A DNA stretch of 64,000 nt from Thiohalocapsa halophila (GCF_016583825.1 NZ_NRRV01000015.1:30924-94923); one strand, 5' to 3'. Positions 19,968-28,445 are shown, counted from the first letter of the stretch. The notes: generated by a model from the sequence alone, not told the origin. A program made the numbers and translations.

Positions 19968-20516
19968 GTGAAGCACTCTATCACTTCGACCCTGCTCGCT
20001 GCGCTCGCCGCGGCTTGCATGCTCGCGCCGGTGCAGGCAGCGGCGGACACGCCCGGCGAGCCCGCGGCGGCCGCCGAATTATTGGACCCCCTGCCCGAGA
20101 AGCCCGCTGCGCCCGTTTTCGAGCTCCAGGGGCCGGGCGGCGACACCTACAGCCTGGCGGACATGCAAGGCAAGCCCGTGATCGTCAATTTCTGGGCCAC
20201 CTGGTGCCCGCCCTGCCGCGCGGAGATGCCGGCCATGCAACGCGCCTGGGAGACGCTGCGAGACCAGGGCGTCATGCTCTTGGGCGTCAATGTCGGCGAG
20301 AGCGAGGCAGACGTCGCGGCCTTTGCCGAGCAGCTCGACCTGGACTTCCCGCTGCCCATGGACACCGACATGAGCGTCTCCCAGCAATGGCCCATGAAGG
20401 GGCTGCCGACCACCTTCGTCGTCGACCCGCAAGGGCGCATCGTCTACCGCGCCCAAGGCGAGCGGGAATGGGACGACGCGGCATTGCTGGACCTGGTGCG
20501 CGCGCTTCGCCGGTGA
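19968..20516 (+). CDS. TlpA/ResA-like periplasmic thioredoxin
   Basis: Likely exported thiol-disulfide protein. The 182-residue product has a signal peptide (about residues 1-25, ending PVQAAAD), then a thioredoxin fold with the active site FWATWCPPCRAEMP near residue 84 and the cis-Pro segment KGLPTTFVVDPQGRIVYRA. The start is GTG with a good AGGAGG ribosome-binding site about 10 bases upstream. Members of this family reduce apocytochrome c or act in oxidative folding; the precise role is not shown. A short Cys-rich ORF with a CxxCH motif follows about 100 bases downstream. Confidence 0.9.
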   Translation: MKHSITSTLLAALAAACMLAPVQAAADTPGEPAAAAELLDPLPEKPAAPVFELQGPGGDTYSLADMQGKPVIVNFWATWCPPCRAEMPAMQRAWETLRDQGVMLLGVNVGESEADVAAFAEQLDLDFPLPMDTDMSVSQQWPMKGLPTTFVVDPQGRIVYRAQGEREWDDAALLDLVRALRR

Positions 20517-20621
20517 CGGAGCGCCCGGCGGTGTTGACCGCCCTCGCGTCGGCACCATCTCCTTCGCAACCGCAACTTCCCGGACGGTGCGCAGGCCGCG
20601 TTACACCTGAGTGATCTCGGC

Positions 20622-20786
20622 ATGCTCATGGTCACGACCTGGGAGGAGGGCACCCCCGTCTACCAGGTCTTCACAGAAGACGGCGAAGAGATCACCGCCG
20701 ACGACGGACCTCTGTCGGCGGGGGCCTGTGCCGAGTGCCACACGGACCCCAGCTGCGTCGCCGGGCAATGCGGGCGGATCGAATAG
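20622..20786 (+). pseudogene. Short Cys-rich ORF or gene remnant with CAECH motif
   Basis: A 54-residue frame starting MLMVTTWEEGTPVYQVF and ending with a Cys cluster (CAECHTDPSCVAGQC) before TAG at 20784. The frame is open back to a TGA at 20535, and that part (FPDGAQAALHLSDLGM) also reads like protein, but no standard start codon lies there. It may therefore be the 3' remnant of a longer gene rather than an intact ORF. CAECH matches the CxxCH heme-attachment pattern. I do not recognise the family. Confidence 0.35.
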
Positions 20787-20803
20787 CCTCAGCAAGTTAG
20801 AAT

Positions 20804-20946
20804 GGGGGCGACGGATCATCCTAGAAACGGTAGTTGAACGGCCCTCACCCGGGAGGTGGCCTTGAAATCGGTGCGGATTCTCAAATTGCGCAAACACTCT
20901 TAGCTGCGACGAAGCGGTCAACTGCCGTTTCTAGGATCATGCCCCC
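20804..20946. mobile_element. MITE-like element: imperfect terminal inverted repeats, no ORF
   Basis: The outer blocks GGGGGC...ATCCTAGAAACGG(T/C)AGTTGA recur as inverted copies at 20804-20838 and about 20914-20946, flanking about 75 non-coding bases. The inner 20-base blocks differ at one position. Size and structure fit a miniature inverted-repeat element or an internally deleted insertion sequence; no transposase fragment or target-site duplication could be assigned. Confidence 0.5.
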
Positions 20947-20960
20947 GCGCCGCTGAGAAA

Positions 20961-20999
20961 ACGCCGATTGCTTGGCCAGGATGGCCAAGCAATCGGCGT
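20961..20999 (-). terminator. Perfect 18-bp hairpin with 3-base loop
   Basis: Arms 20961-20978 and 20982-20999 are exact reverse complements around GGA. Read leftward on the minus strand the stem is followed by TTTTCTC, giving a Rho-independent shape; on the plus strand no T-run follows. No minus-strand gene ends here, so it may serve another role or belong to the adjacent inverted-repeat element. Confidence 0.5.
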
Positions 21000-21023
21000 C
21001 TCCGCAAAGCCTGCTTCGGACTA

Positions 21024-23042
21024 TTGCAAACCACCGCACCCGCTGCCGTCCTGCCCCCGATCATCGCCGGCCCCATCGCCCGCCGGGTCACCTCGAGCCG
21101 GCTCGTGCTCTGGCTGGCGCTGAGCGCACCGCTGGACCTGCGCCTCTACCTTTACCGCGCCGGTGAGGCGGCGCCGCTGCTGACGGCGGACTTTCCCTCT
21201 GCGACGGCAGAGCAGGTGCGCCTCGGCGAGCATGCCTTCGTGCGGCTGATCGACTTGCAGCCGGCCGAGCCGCTGCCGGTCGACGAGCTGCTGGAATACG
21301 ACCTGCGTGTGACCCCGGCCGGCGACGCGGGCAGCCCCGGCGAATTGCTGACCAAGCTGCTGCCCGACCTCTGCTACCCGGGCCAGGCCCGCCCGACGCT
21401 GGTGATTCGCTCGCAGCTGACGGACCTCGTCCATGGCTCCTGCCGCAAGCCTCACTTCGACGGGCCCGACGCCCTGCTGCGCCTCGACGACCTGATCGGC
21501 GCCGCGCCTGCTGATCCCATGAGCCGGCCCGCGCTGCTGGTGATGAGCGGCGATCAAATCTACTGCGACGACGTCGCCGGCCCCATGCTCGCCGCCATCC
21601 ACCAGGTCATCGAGCGCCTCGGGCTCTATCCGGAGCGGCTCGCCGGCGCCACCGTCGCCGACAGCACCGAGCTGATGGCCACGGACGCCGGCTACTACCG
21701 CCGCGAGGAGCTGCTGCCCCACAGCAGCGCCAACCGCGCCTTGCAGGACATCTTCTTCGGCGGTGCGAAAAAGCCCATCTTCACCACCGCCTCGGCGCAC
21801 AACCACCTGATCACCCTGGCCGAGGTAGCGGCCATGTACCTGCTGGTGTGGTCGCCGGCGCTGTGGCCGATGATCCACCTGGACCGCCATCGCCCGCCAC
21901 GGCCGCTGCCGGCAAAGCTCGCGGCCCGCTACGCCGCCGAGTGTCCGGTGATCGAGCGCTTCGGCGACGGGCTCGCGCGGGTGCGCCGGGCGCTCGCGCA
22001 TCTGCCCGTCTACATGATCTTCGACGATCACGACATCACCGACGACTGGAATCTCACCCGCGGCTGGGAGGAGGCCGCCTACGGCCATCCCTTCTCCCGG
22101 CGCATCATCGGCAATGCGCTGATCGGCTATTGGCTCTTCCAGGGCTGGGGCAACGACCCGGCGCGCTGCGGCGAGCTGCTGGAGGCCGCCCGCCGCTGTC
22201 TGCCGCCGGAAGGTAGCGAGCGGCCCGCCGCGAGCACCGAGCCGGCGCCCGCGGCCGACCCGACGCCGGTGCCGCCGCTGGCCACCGAGCCCGACAACGG
22301 CTCGCATCTCCATGACCAGCTCATCGACCGGCTGCTGGACTTCGAGCACTGGCACTACAGCCTGCCCACCTCCCCGAAGCTGGTGGTGCTGGACACCCGC
22401 ACCCACCGCTGGTGGTCCGAGTCGAGCCTCGCCAAGCCCTCTGGACTCATGGACTGGGAGGAGCTCTCGGAGCTGCAGCAGACGCTGATGCACCAGGAGG
22501 CCGTGGTCATGATCTCCGCGGCGCCGGTACTGGGCGTGAAGCTCATCGAGAACGCCCAGCGGGTGTTCACCTGGCTCGGCCTGGCGCTGCTGGTGGACGC
22601 CGAGAACTGGATGGCCCACCCGGGCTCCGCCAATGTCATGCTCAACATCTTTCGTCACCGGCGCACGCCGCGGCATTTCGTGATCCTCTCCGGCGACGTC
22701 CACTACAGCTTCGTCTACGACGCGGTACTGCGCTTTCGCACCCACACGCCGCTGATTTGGCAGATCACCTCGAGCGGCCTCAAGAACGAGTTCCCGCACG
22801 CCCTGCTGCGCTGGTTCGACCGGCTCAACCTCTGGCTCTACGGCACCAGCTCTCCGCTCAACTGGCTCACCCGCCGTCGGCGCCTGCGCCTGCGCGCCCG
22901 CCGTCCGGACGGCAACCGTCGTCGGCGGCTCTACAACGGCAGCGCCCTGGGCCGGGTGCGCCTGGATGCCAGCGGCACGCCGGTGGACATCCGGCTGCTG
23001 ACCGCCGACGGCGGCGAGGTGGCGTTTCCAAAGCCGCCCTGA
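21024..23042 (+). CDS. PhoD-like phosphatase/phosphodiesterase (metallophosphatase family)
   Basis: Probable metal-dependent phosphoesterase of the PhoD-like superfamily. The 672-residue protein shows three expected metal-site blocks: LLVMSGDQIYCDDVAGP (near residue 174), VYMIFDDHDITDDWNLTRGW (near 331) and HFVILSGDVHYSFVYDA (near 555). Residues about 395-430 are a Pro/Ala/Glu-rich low-complexity insert, and the C-terminus is very Arg-rich. No signal peptide or Tat motif is seen at the chosen TTG start, so unlike secreted PhoD it may be cytosolic. The start codon is uncertain. It lies 96 bases before the DUF2252 gene on the same strand, suggesting cotranscription. Substrate unknown. Confidence 0.85.
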   Translation: MQTTAPAAVLPPIIAGPIARRVTSSRLVLWLALSAPLDLRLYLYRAGEAAPLLTADFPSATAEQVRLGEHAFVRLIDLQPAEPLPVDELLEYDLRVTPAGDAGSPGELLTKLLPDLCYPGQARPTLVIRSQLTDLVHGSCRKPHFDGPDALLRLDDLIGAAPADPMSRPALLVMSGDQIYCDDVAGPMLAAIHQVIERLGLYPERLAGATVADSTELMATDAGYYRREELLPHSSANRALQDIFFGGAKKPIFTTASAHNHLITLAEVAAMYLLVWSPALWPMIHLDRHRPPRPLPAKLAARYAAECPVIERFGDGLARVRRALAHLPVYMIFDDHDITDDWNLTRGWEEAAYGHPFSRRIIGNALIGYWLFQGWGNDPARCGELLEAARRCLPPEGSERPAASTEPAPAADPTPVPPLATEPDNGSHLHDQLIDRLLDFEHWHYSLPTSPKLVVLDTRTHRWWSESSLAKPSGLMDWEELSELQQTLMHQEAVVMISAAPVLGVKLIENAQRVFTWLGLALLVDAENWMAHPGSANVMLNIFRHRRTPRHFVILSGDVHYSFVYDAVLRFRTHTPLIWQITSSGLKNEFPHALLRWFDRLNLWLYGTSSPLNWLTRRRRLRLRARRPDGNRRRRLYNGSALGRVRLDASGTPVDIRLLTADGGEVAFPKPP

Positions 23043-23138
23043 CCGCGCCGCCAGCCTCGCTGACGCTGGCCGCCGCAACAGGCCGCCGAGCGCACAGCCT
23101 GATCCTCCAAGCGATACCTCCTACACCGAGCCGACGCG

Positions 23139-24485
23139 ATGACCGATCCAGACGGCACAGCACGCCAGAACCTGATCCGCGCCGAGCTCCGGCGCGTGGA
23201 CGGCGCCGACCCCGGCGCCTGGGCGCCTTCGCCCAAGCATCGCAAGATGGCCGCGAGTCCGCTGCGCTTCCTGCGCGGCTCCGCGCAGCTCTATTACGCG
23301 GACCTGGCCAACGGCACCTTGCAGCTGCCGCAGGCGCTGCTCGCGCGGGTGCCGACCACCGCGGTCATGGGCGACTGCCATGTGTCCAACTTCGGCTTCC
23401 TCACCGAAGAGGGCTCCCACGGCGACACCGTGGTCTTCTGCCCCAACGACTACGACGACGCCTGCATGGGCCACGCCCACTGGGACCTCGCCCGCTACAT
23501 CGCGAGCCTGGTGCTGGCGGCCGACTTCTGCCGCGGGGTGCTGGACGGCCGCTATGCCTCGGACGAGGTGGACGACCCTGCCGACCTGACGGCAGCCACC
23601 GACGAGGATGCCCGCGAGGCCGGCCGCGCCTTCCTCGACGCCTATATCCGGACCTGCCGAGAGGGCGTCGACGACCCAAGCCGGCGCGACAGTGCGTTGA
23701 CCAAATTCCCCAAGGGCCATGTGCTGCGCAAGCCCTGGAAGAAGGCCAAGCGGCGCCGGGCCGGCGGTCGCGACTTCACCGCCAAGAGCACGCTCGCGAA
23801 GGAGGTGGAGATCCGCGACGGCCGCCCGCGCTTTCGCGACCGCCCGGGTCGCTTCGCGGCCCTGGAGCCCGCCCGCGCCCGGCAGGTGCACGCGGCCTTC
23901 CGGCCCTATGTGGACGACGCCGTGCTGGACCTGGTGCTGCGCCTCGGCGCCGGCACCGGCTCGGTGGACCTGGAGCGCTTCTACCTGCTGGTGGGCCCGG
24001 AGCACTTCGCCGGCGACGCCGATCTGCCGCTCTGCCACGTGGTGGAGGTCAAGCAGCAACGCCCGGCCAGCCCCTTGCACCACTTCCCGGACCTGCGCCC
24101 GGAGAACCGCCTCGACCCGGCACACCTCACCGTGGACTGCCAGCGCCTGATGCAGCGCAGCCCGGATATGGTGCTGGACGAGGCGGTCTGGGAGGACAAG
24201 CACTGGCTGGTGCGCTCGCGCCACCACGCCCGCGTCGGCATCGACCCCGAGGACGTCGCGTTGGCGAAGAAGAAGCCCGGCAAAAGGCTCGCCGCCTATG
24301 CCGGCGCCTGCGGCGAGGCCCTGGCACTGGCCCATGCCCGCGGCGACCGCCGCTCGACCCGGTTCGAGGCGGCCATGGCCCGCGTGCTGGCCGAGGAGAC
24401 CGATGCACTGCTGGACGCCGCTGGCGGCTACGCGGCACGCCTCATCGCCGATCGGCAGCTGCTGAAGGCGGTTATGTCATGCTGA
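23139..24485 (+). CDS. DUF2252 family protein
   Basis: Conserved protein of unknown function. The 448-residue product has the DUF2252 pattern: KMAASPLRFLRGSAQLYYAD, then TTAVMGDCHVSNFGF, CPNDYDDACMGHAHWDLARY and, in the C-terminal half, HVVEVKQQRP and GEALALAHARGD. Spacing of the GD-H-NFG and D-D-ARY elements resembles aminoglycoside-kinase-like folds, so a kinase-like activity is possible but unproven. No signal peptide. The ATG at 23139 is the natural start. It follows the PhoD-like gene, a pairing that could couple a phosphotransferase-like protein and a phosphoesterase. Confidence 0.85.
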   Translation: MTDPDGTARQNLIRAELRRVDGADPGAWAPSPKHRKMAASPLRFLRGSAQLYYADLANGTLQLPQALLARVPTTAVMGDCHVSNFGFLTEEGSHGDTVVFCPNDYDDACMGHAHWDLARYIASLVLAADFCRGVLDGRYASDEVDDPADLTAATDEDAREAGRAFLDAYIRTCREGVDDPSRRDSALTKFPKGHVLRKPWKKAKRRRAGGRDFTAKSTLAKEVEIRDGRPRFRDRPGRFAALEPARARQVHAAFRPYVDDAVLDLVLRLGAGTGSVDLERFYLLVGPEHFAGDADLPLCHVVEVKQQRPASPLHHFPDLRPENRLDPAHLTVDCQRLMQRSPDMVLDEAVWEDKHWLVRSRHHARVGIDPEDVALAKKKPGKRLAAYAGACGEALALAHARGDRRSTRFEAAMARVLAEETDALLDAAGGYAARLIADRQLLKAVMSC

Positions 24486-24799
24486 ATCTGCCGCCCTCAG
24501 GGGAGCGGCGATGGCGGCATGAGCAGGGCGCCCAAAGCCAGCGCCGCCATGGCCGCAGCCCGCGGCCGGGGCGTGCAAGTCGGCTCAACGGGCGAAGCGG
24601 GGCAATTGCCCGCACGCAGTACGCCGCGCGGCTGCAGGATGCCAATCTCTTGACCACCTGCGAGCTGGCGCGTTTTGCATTAAGGTGTCGTCGTGCAGAC
24701 GGGGGTCGCGCCGAGCAGCCTGGTGCCTGATGCGCCAGGGCCCGGCAAGTGTGTCCCCACCCAGACGCGCATCGAGACCAACCGGCCAACATCCTATCC
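24486..24799 (+). other. Intergenic region upstream of the chaperone-like operon
   Basis: 314 bases without a supported gene. It contains the palindrome GGCAATTGCC (24602-24611) and a TTGACC at 24650-24655 that could be a -35 box, but no good -10 box stands 16-19 bases downstream. I found no convincing heat-shock (CTTGAAA / CCCCAT) pair. The operon promoter probably lies here. Confidence 0.3.
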
Positions 24800-27382
24800 A
24801 TGTCGAAGAAGCAGAAGCGGCGCAAGCCGCGCGGCGGCGGTCAGCAGCACGAGCAAGCGACGCCGGCGCTGGAGCGCCGCGCCCGCGAGGCGCTGGCCGC
24901 CGAGCACTGGCGTGACGCCATCGCCGCCTACAAGGATCTCGTCAAACGCGAGGACCGCGCCGACTGGCGCCAGGGGCTCGCCGACGCCTACGCCGGTCGG
25001 GCCGGCGAGCTTACCGCCAAGGGCATGCTGAAAGAGGCCCTGGCCATTTGGGAGAACCGCGCCGCGCTGGGGCCGAAGCGCGCCATGGCGCCGGAGCACG
25101 CAGCGCTGTTGATACGCTTGGGCCGGCCGGCGGCGGTGGTCGACCTGCTGACCGGCGGCACCGCCGACGAGCTGCCCAAGGCGCAGCGCGAGGCGATCCG
25201 TGCCCAGCTCGCGGCGCGTGTGCTCGGCGGCGATGTCGGACTCTTGGAGCACTTGCCGGTGGACGAGCCGGTGCGTCGCCATGCCCAAGCTGCAACGGCG
25301 GCGCTGGCAGCCTATTGCGAGGGCGACGACGCCGCGCTGCAGGCGGCCCTGGCCGACATTCCCTTCCGCTCGCCCTACCGCGACTGGGTGCAGATTCTCA
25401 AGGCGCTGCTGCGGCATGTGCAGGCCCCCGCCGAGGCGCAGTCGCTCCTCCAGCGCGTCGACGACGATTCGGCGTTCGCGCCCATGAAGCGCGCCGCCAC
25501 CCTGAGCCTGATGCCGGAGACGGCGTTTCTCGACGCCGCCGCCGACGCCGGCCCGACGCTGGTGCGCGTCGCCTGTGTGCTGCGGGGCTGGCCCCCGGCC
25601 CGCATTGCGCTGTGGGAGGAGCTGGCGCGGCTGGAAAACGATCCGAGCCCCACGGCACTGATCCGGCTGCTGCAACGTCACCGCCAGGTCCTCGGCGACG
25701 ACTGGGTGCGACGCAAGTCCCTGAGTCTGGCCGTGCATGCGGACAGCGACGACCCGGAGCACTGGCTGTACCACGTTGGCGGGCCGGAGCCCGACGAGCT
25801 CGAGTCGGCGCTGCTGGAGGCCTGGACCATAAGTCCGCGGGACGATGCCTGGGATGCCTTGGACTCTTGGCACCGCTGTGCAGAGCTGCTGGAGCAGCGC
25901 TGGCGCACCAGCAAGGCGCCCGACCCGGAGCTGGCGCTGCACATCGCGCTGCTGCTGCGCCGGGGCGATGCCGAAGGCGACATACTGGCGCCGCAGGTGA
26001 CGCCCAGCGGCGACCCTGACGACTTCGACAGCATCGCCGCCGAGCAGCTGGAGGCCAGCCTGTCATGGGATCCGGACGACAGGGCCACCTATCTGCGCCT
26101 GATCGGCTACTATCGCCGCGGCCGTTGGCTGAAGAACGCCCGCCGGCTGCTGGAGCAGGCGCAGTCGCGCTGGCCCCGGGACATGGCGCTGTTGGAGGCG
26201 GCGATGGACATCGCGCTGGACGCGGGCTCCTTCAAGAAGGCGGCTACCCTGGCCAGGCAGATCCTTGCCATCGATCCCATCAACAGCGCCGTGCGCGGGC
26301 GTTTGGTCAAGGCCCATTTGGCGCACGCCCGCAAGCAGGTGGCCAAGGCGCGCACGGACCTCGCCCGCAAGGAGCTTGCGACGGCCCATGGCTGGGCAGG
26401 AGACGAGCACACGCGTGAGCGCGTCGCGCTTGCCACCTCGCTGTTGGCCGTCAGCGACGCGGACGCGGCGGACACGCGTACCCTGCGCGAGCAGATCCAG
26501 GCACAGCTCAAGCAGGGGGCAGGGCTTGCCATGCGCTTGGAGCTGGCCATGGCCGCCGACGGGCTGGGTCTGTCGCTCGGCACCCTGAACCGTCGGCTGC
26601 AGCTCAAGAAGCCGACGCTGCGCGATCGCGACGACCTCGTCGCCTCCCTGGCGAGGCTGCGCGCCGCGCTGGACGAAGACCAAGAACCGAGCACCGAGAC
26701 GGCACAGATGCTCGAGGGGGCCCTGCCGAAGGCGCCTTGGAGCGCCCTGTCGCGCACGGAGCTGGAGACCGCCTGCGACACGCTGAAGCGCTCCCGGCTC
26801 CACAAGGCCCGTCAGCAGGCGGCGACGACGGCGCTGAAGCGCTGGCCGGGTGAGCCCATCTTCGAGCTGCACCGATTCGAGGCCAAGTATCCCCGCGGCT
26901 TCGATTTCCGCGCCATGAAGGATCTATGGACCCTGGAGCAGGCACTCGAGCGCGCCCATGACAACGGCGACACGCGCACGGCGATGCGCATCCAAGAAGT
27001 GCTGCCTGGTCCCGGCTTCGGCGGCGCTCCCCCGAGCTTGCCCCCCATGCCCTTCCCGGGCGCGGGCAACGCCGCCGACGACATGGCGGTGCCCGAGCAC
27101 GTCATCGACTTAATGCGCATTCTCGGCATCAAGAAGGTGCTGGAGATACTGGGGGCGCCTCCCGAGGTCATCCGCCAGGTCCGGGACATCGAGCGCCAGC
27201 TCGGCGAAGACGCCGCGCACGACATGCTGGTGGACCTGCTGGACCAAGGGGCCGATCTCGATCCCTTCGGGAATTGGCCCGCACCCGACCCCGAGCCGCC
27301 GCAGCGCGGCCGACCCAGGGGCCGGCGTCGCGATGACGCCGACGATGACGACGATATGCCCGAGCAGCTGGATCTGTTCTGA
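24800..27382 (+). CDS. Large helical-repeat (TPR-like) protein of an Hsp70 operon, with C-terminal QLDLF
   Basis: First gene of a five-gene coupled cluster with J-like, GrpE-like, Hsp70 and zinc-ribbon genes. The 860-residue product has a basic N-terminus (MSKKQKRRKPRGGG), then long TPR-like helical repeats, for example around ALAAEHWRDAIAAYKDLVKR, GMLKEALAIWENRAALGPKR and later RRGRWLKNARRLLEQAQSRW. After a Pro/Gly segment comes an ordered region (VIDLMRILGIKKVLEILGAP), then a basic/acidic low-complexity tail closing in MPEQLDLF. QLDLF (856-860) equals the consensus beta-clamp-binding pentapeptide. The ATG at 24800 is preferred to a GTG at 24749. It probably scaffolds or delivers clients to the Hsp70; function is not established. 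Confidence 0.8.
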   Translation: MSKKQKRRKPRGGGQQHEQATPALERRAREALAAEHWRDAIAAYKDLVKREDRADWRQGLADAYAGRAGELTAKGMLKEALAIWENRAALGPKRAMAPEHAALLIRLGRPAAVVDLLTGGTADELPKAQREAIRAQLAARVLGGDVGLLEHLPVDEPVRRHAQAATAALAAYCEGDDAALQAALADIPFRSPYRDWVQILKALLRHVQAPAEAQSLLQRVDDDSAFAPMKRAATLSLMPETAFLDAAADAGPTLVRVACVLRGWPPARIALWEELARLENDPSPTALIRLLQRHRQVLGDDWVRRKSLSLAVHADSDDPEHWLYHVGGPEPDELESALLEAWTISPRDDAWDALDSWHRCAELLEQRWRTSKAPDPELALHIALLLRRGDAEGDILAPQVTPSGDPDDFDSIAAEQLEASLSWDPDDRATYLRLIGYYRRGRWLKNARRLLEQAQSRWPRDMALLEAAMDIALDAGSFKKAATLARQILAIDPINSAVRGRLVKAHLAHARKQVAKARTDLARKELATAHGWAGDEHTRERVALATSLLAVSDADAADTRTLREQIQAQLKQGAGLAMRLELAMAADGLGLSLGTLNRRLQLKKPTLRDRDDLVASLARLRAALDEDQEPSTETAQMLEGALPKAPWSALSRTELETACDTLKRSRLHKARQQAATTALKRWPGEPIFELHRFEAKYPRGFDFRAMKDLWTLEQALERAHDNGDTRTAMRIQEVLPGPGFGGAPPSLPPMPFPGAGNAADDMAVPEHVIDLMRILGIKKVLEILGAPPEVIRQVRDIERQLGEDAAHDMLVDLLDQGADLDPFGNWPAPDPEPPQRGRPRGRRRDDADDDDDMPEQLDLF

Positions 27383-27675
27383 TGCGTGATCCCTATTTGG
27401 TCCTGGGGCTCGACCCCGATGCCGATGACAGCGCCGTCGAGCGCGCTTATCTGGAGGCGGTCAAGCACTGCCCCCCGGAGCGCGACGCGGCCCGCTTCAG
27501 CGCCATCCGTACGGCCTATGAGCAGCTGCGTACGGTGCGTGATCGGGCTGCCTTTGCGCTGTTCGACACGACGCCGCCGACGCCCGCCGACGTTCTGGAC
27601 AAGGCGGCGCCCGTTGGCGCCCCGGGCCGTCCCGAGCGCGCGCTCATCGAGGCCTTGCTGCGAGGCGAGTCCTGA
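27382..27675 (+). CDS. J-domain-like protein with degenerate HPD
   Basis: A 97-residue protein coupled to the TPR gene (TGATG overlap) and to the GrpE-like gene. The N-terminal 50 residues follow the J-domain plan: DPYLVLGLDPDADDSAVERA (helices I-II) and FSAIRTAYEQLRTVRDR (helix III). The loop that should carry HPD reads KHCPPERD, so the catalytic His-Pro-Asp triad is not intact: His29 is followed by Cys-Pro-Pro-Glu. The rest is a Pro-rich linker and a short helix. J proteins stimulate Hsp70 ATPase through HPD, so this one may dock without stimulating or use an altered mode. The domain call rests on pattern and context. Confidence 0.75.
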   Translation: MRDPYLVLGLDPDADDSAVERAYLEAVKHCPPERDAARFSAIRTAYEQLRTVRDRAAFALFDTTPPTPADVLDKAAPVGAPGRPERALIEALLRGES

Positions 27676-28445
27676 TGGACACGGCCACCAAGGATGCGCT
27701 GACGGCGCAGTTTCGCGCTTATCTGGATGCTGCCGAGACCGCCGCGGATACGGCCACCGAGCCGGCCGCCGACCAGGTGCCAGAATCCGCGCCGGATCTC
27801 TTCAGCCTGCTGACGGAGCTGGCCGCGCTCAAGAACGAGGTCAAGCTGGAGTCGCGCCAGGTGAAGACCGCGCTGGAGGAGTTCCGCGGGCTCTTCGACA
27901 CCCTGCGCGAGGCCCAGACCCGGCTCGGTGACGAGCAAGCGCGCGGCTGCGAAGAAGCGCGTGCGGGCGAGCGCCGCGCGCTGCTGCTGGCGCTGCTGGA
28001 GCTGCGCGATCGCATGCAGGCGGGGCATGCGCAGGCCGAGCGCTTTCGCCCCGGCTGGCTCGGGCGCCGGCGCCGTGCGCCCCAGGTCATTGCCGCGCTG
28101 GCCGAGGGCATGGCTATGAGCCTGCGCCGCCTGGATGAGATCCTGGCGCGCAGCGGCGCTCAGCCGCTGGCCGCCGTCGGCCGCCACTTCGATCCCCAGC
28201 GCATGCACGCCGCCGAGCTGACCCGCGACCCGGCGCGACCCACCGGCGAGGTGGTCGCCGAGCTGCGCCCCGGCTGGCTGCTGCATGGCGAGCTCCTGCG
28301 TGCCGCCGAGGTGGTCGTCAACCGCCCCGACGCACCCCGAGCCCCCGAGCCTATCCCGGATCAGGCACCGGATCAGGCATTGGACCAGGCACCGGACCAG
28401 CCATCGGCAAAGCCCAAGCATCAGACCACGGAGTCAGACCAGTGA
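27675..28445 (+). CDS. GrpE-like nucleotide exchange factor
   Basis: A 256-residue protein between J-like and Hsp70 genes. Residues about 45-120 are a charged helix resembling the GrpE dimerisation coil. Residues about 150-215 match the GrpE beta-domain that opens the Hsp70 cleft: LRRLDEILARSGAQPLAAVG, FDPQRMHAAELTRD, PTGEVVAELRPGWLLHGELL and RAAEVVVN. Between them is an Arg-rich insert (GWLGRRRRAPQ), and the tail is a Pro-Asp-Gln repeat (PDQA units, about 223-245). Clearly diverged from housekeeping GrpE (about 200 residues). The ATG overlaps the upstream stop (TGATG); its stop overlaps the Hsp70 GTG. Confidence 0.82.
   Translation: MDTATKDALTAQFRAYLDAAETAADTATEPAADQVPESAPDLFSLLTELAALKNEVKLESRQVKTALEEFRGLFDTLREAQTRLGDEQARGCEEARAGERRALLLALLELRDRMQAGHAQAERFRPGWLGRRRRAPQVIAALAEGMAMSLRRLDEILARSGAQPLAAVGRHFDPQRMHAAELTRDPARPTGEVVAELRPGWLLHGELLRAAEVVVNRPDAPRAPEPIPDQAPDQALDQAPDQPSAKPKHQTTESDQ

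Noticed and set aside
24650..24683. Heat-shock promoter for the Hsp70 operon
   Set aside because: TTGACC is present, but no CCCCAT-like or TATAAT-like -10 box follows at an acceptable distance.
22412..24730. A 772-codon open frame on the plus strand
   Set aside because: It overlaps the PhoD-like and DUF2252 genes in another frame and is Arg/Ala/Pro-rich without motifs.
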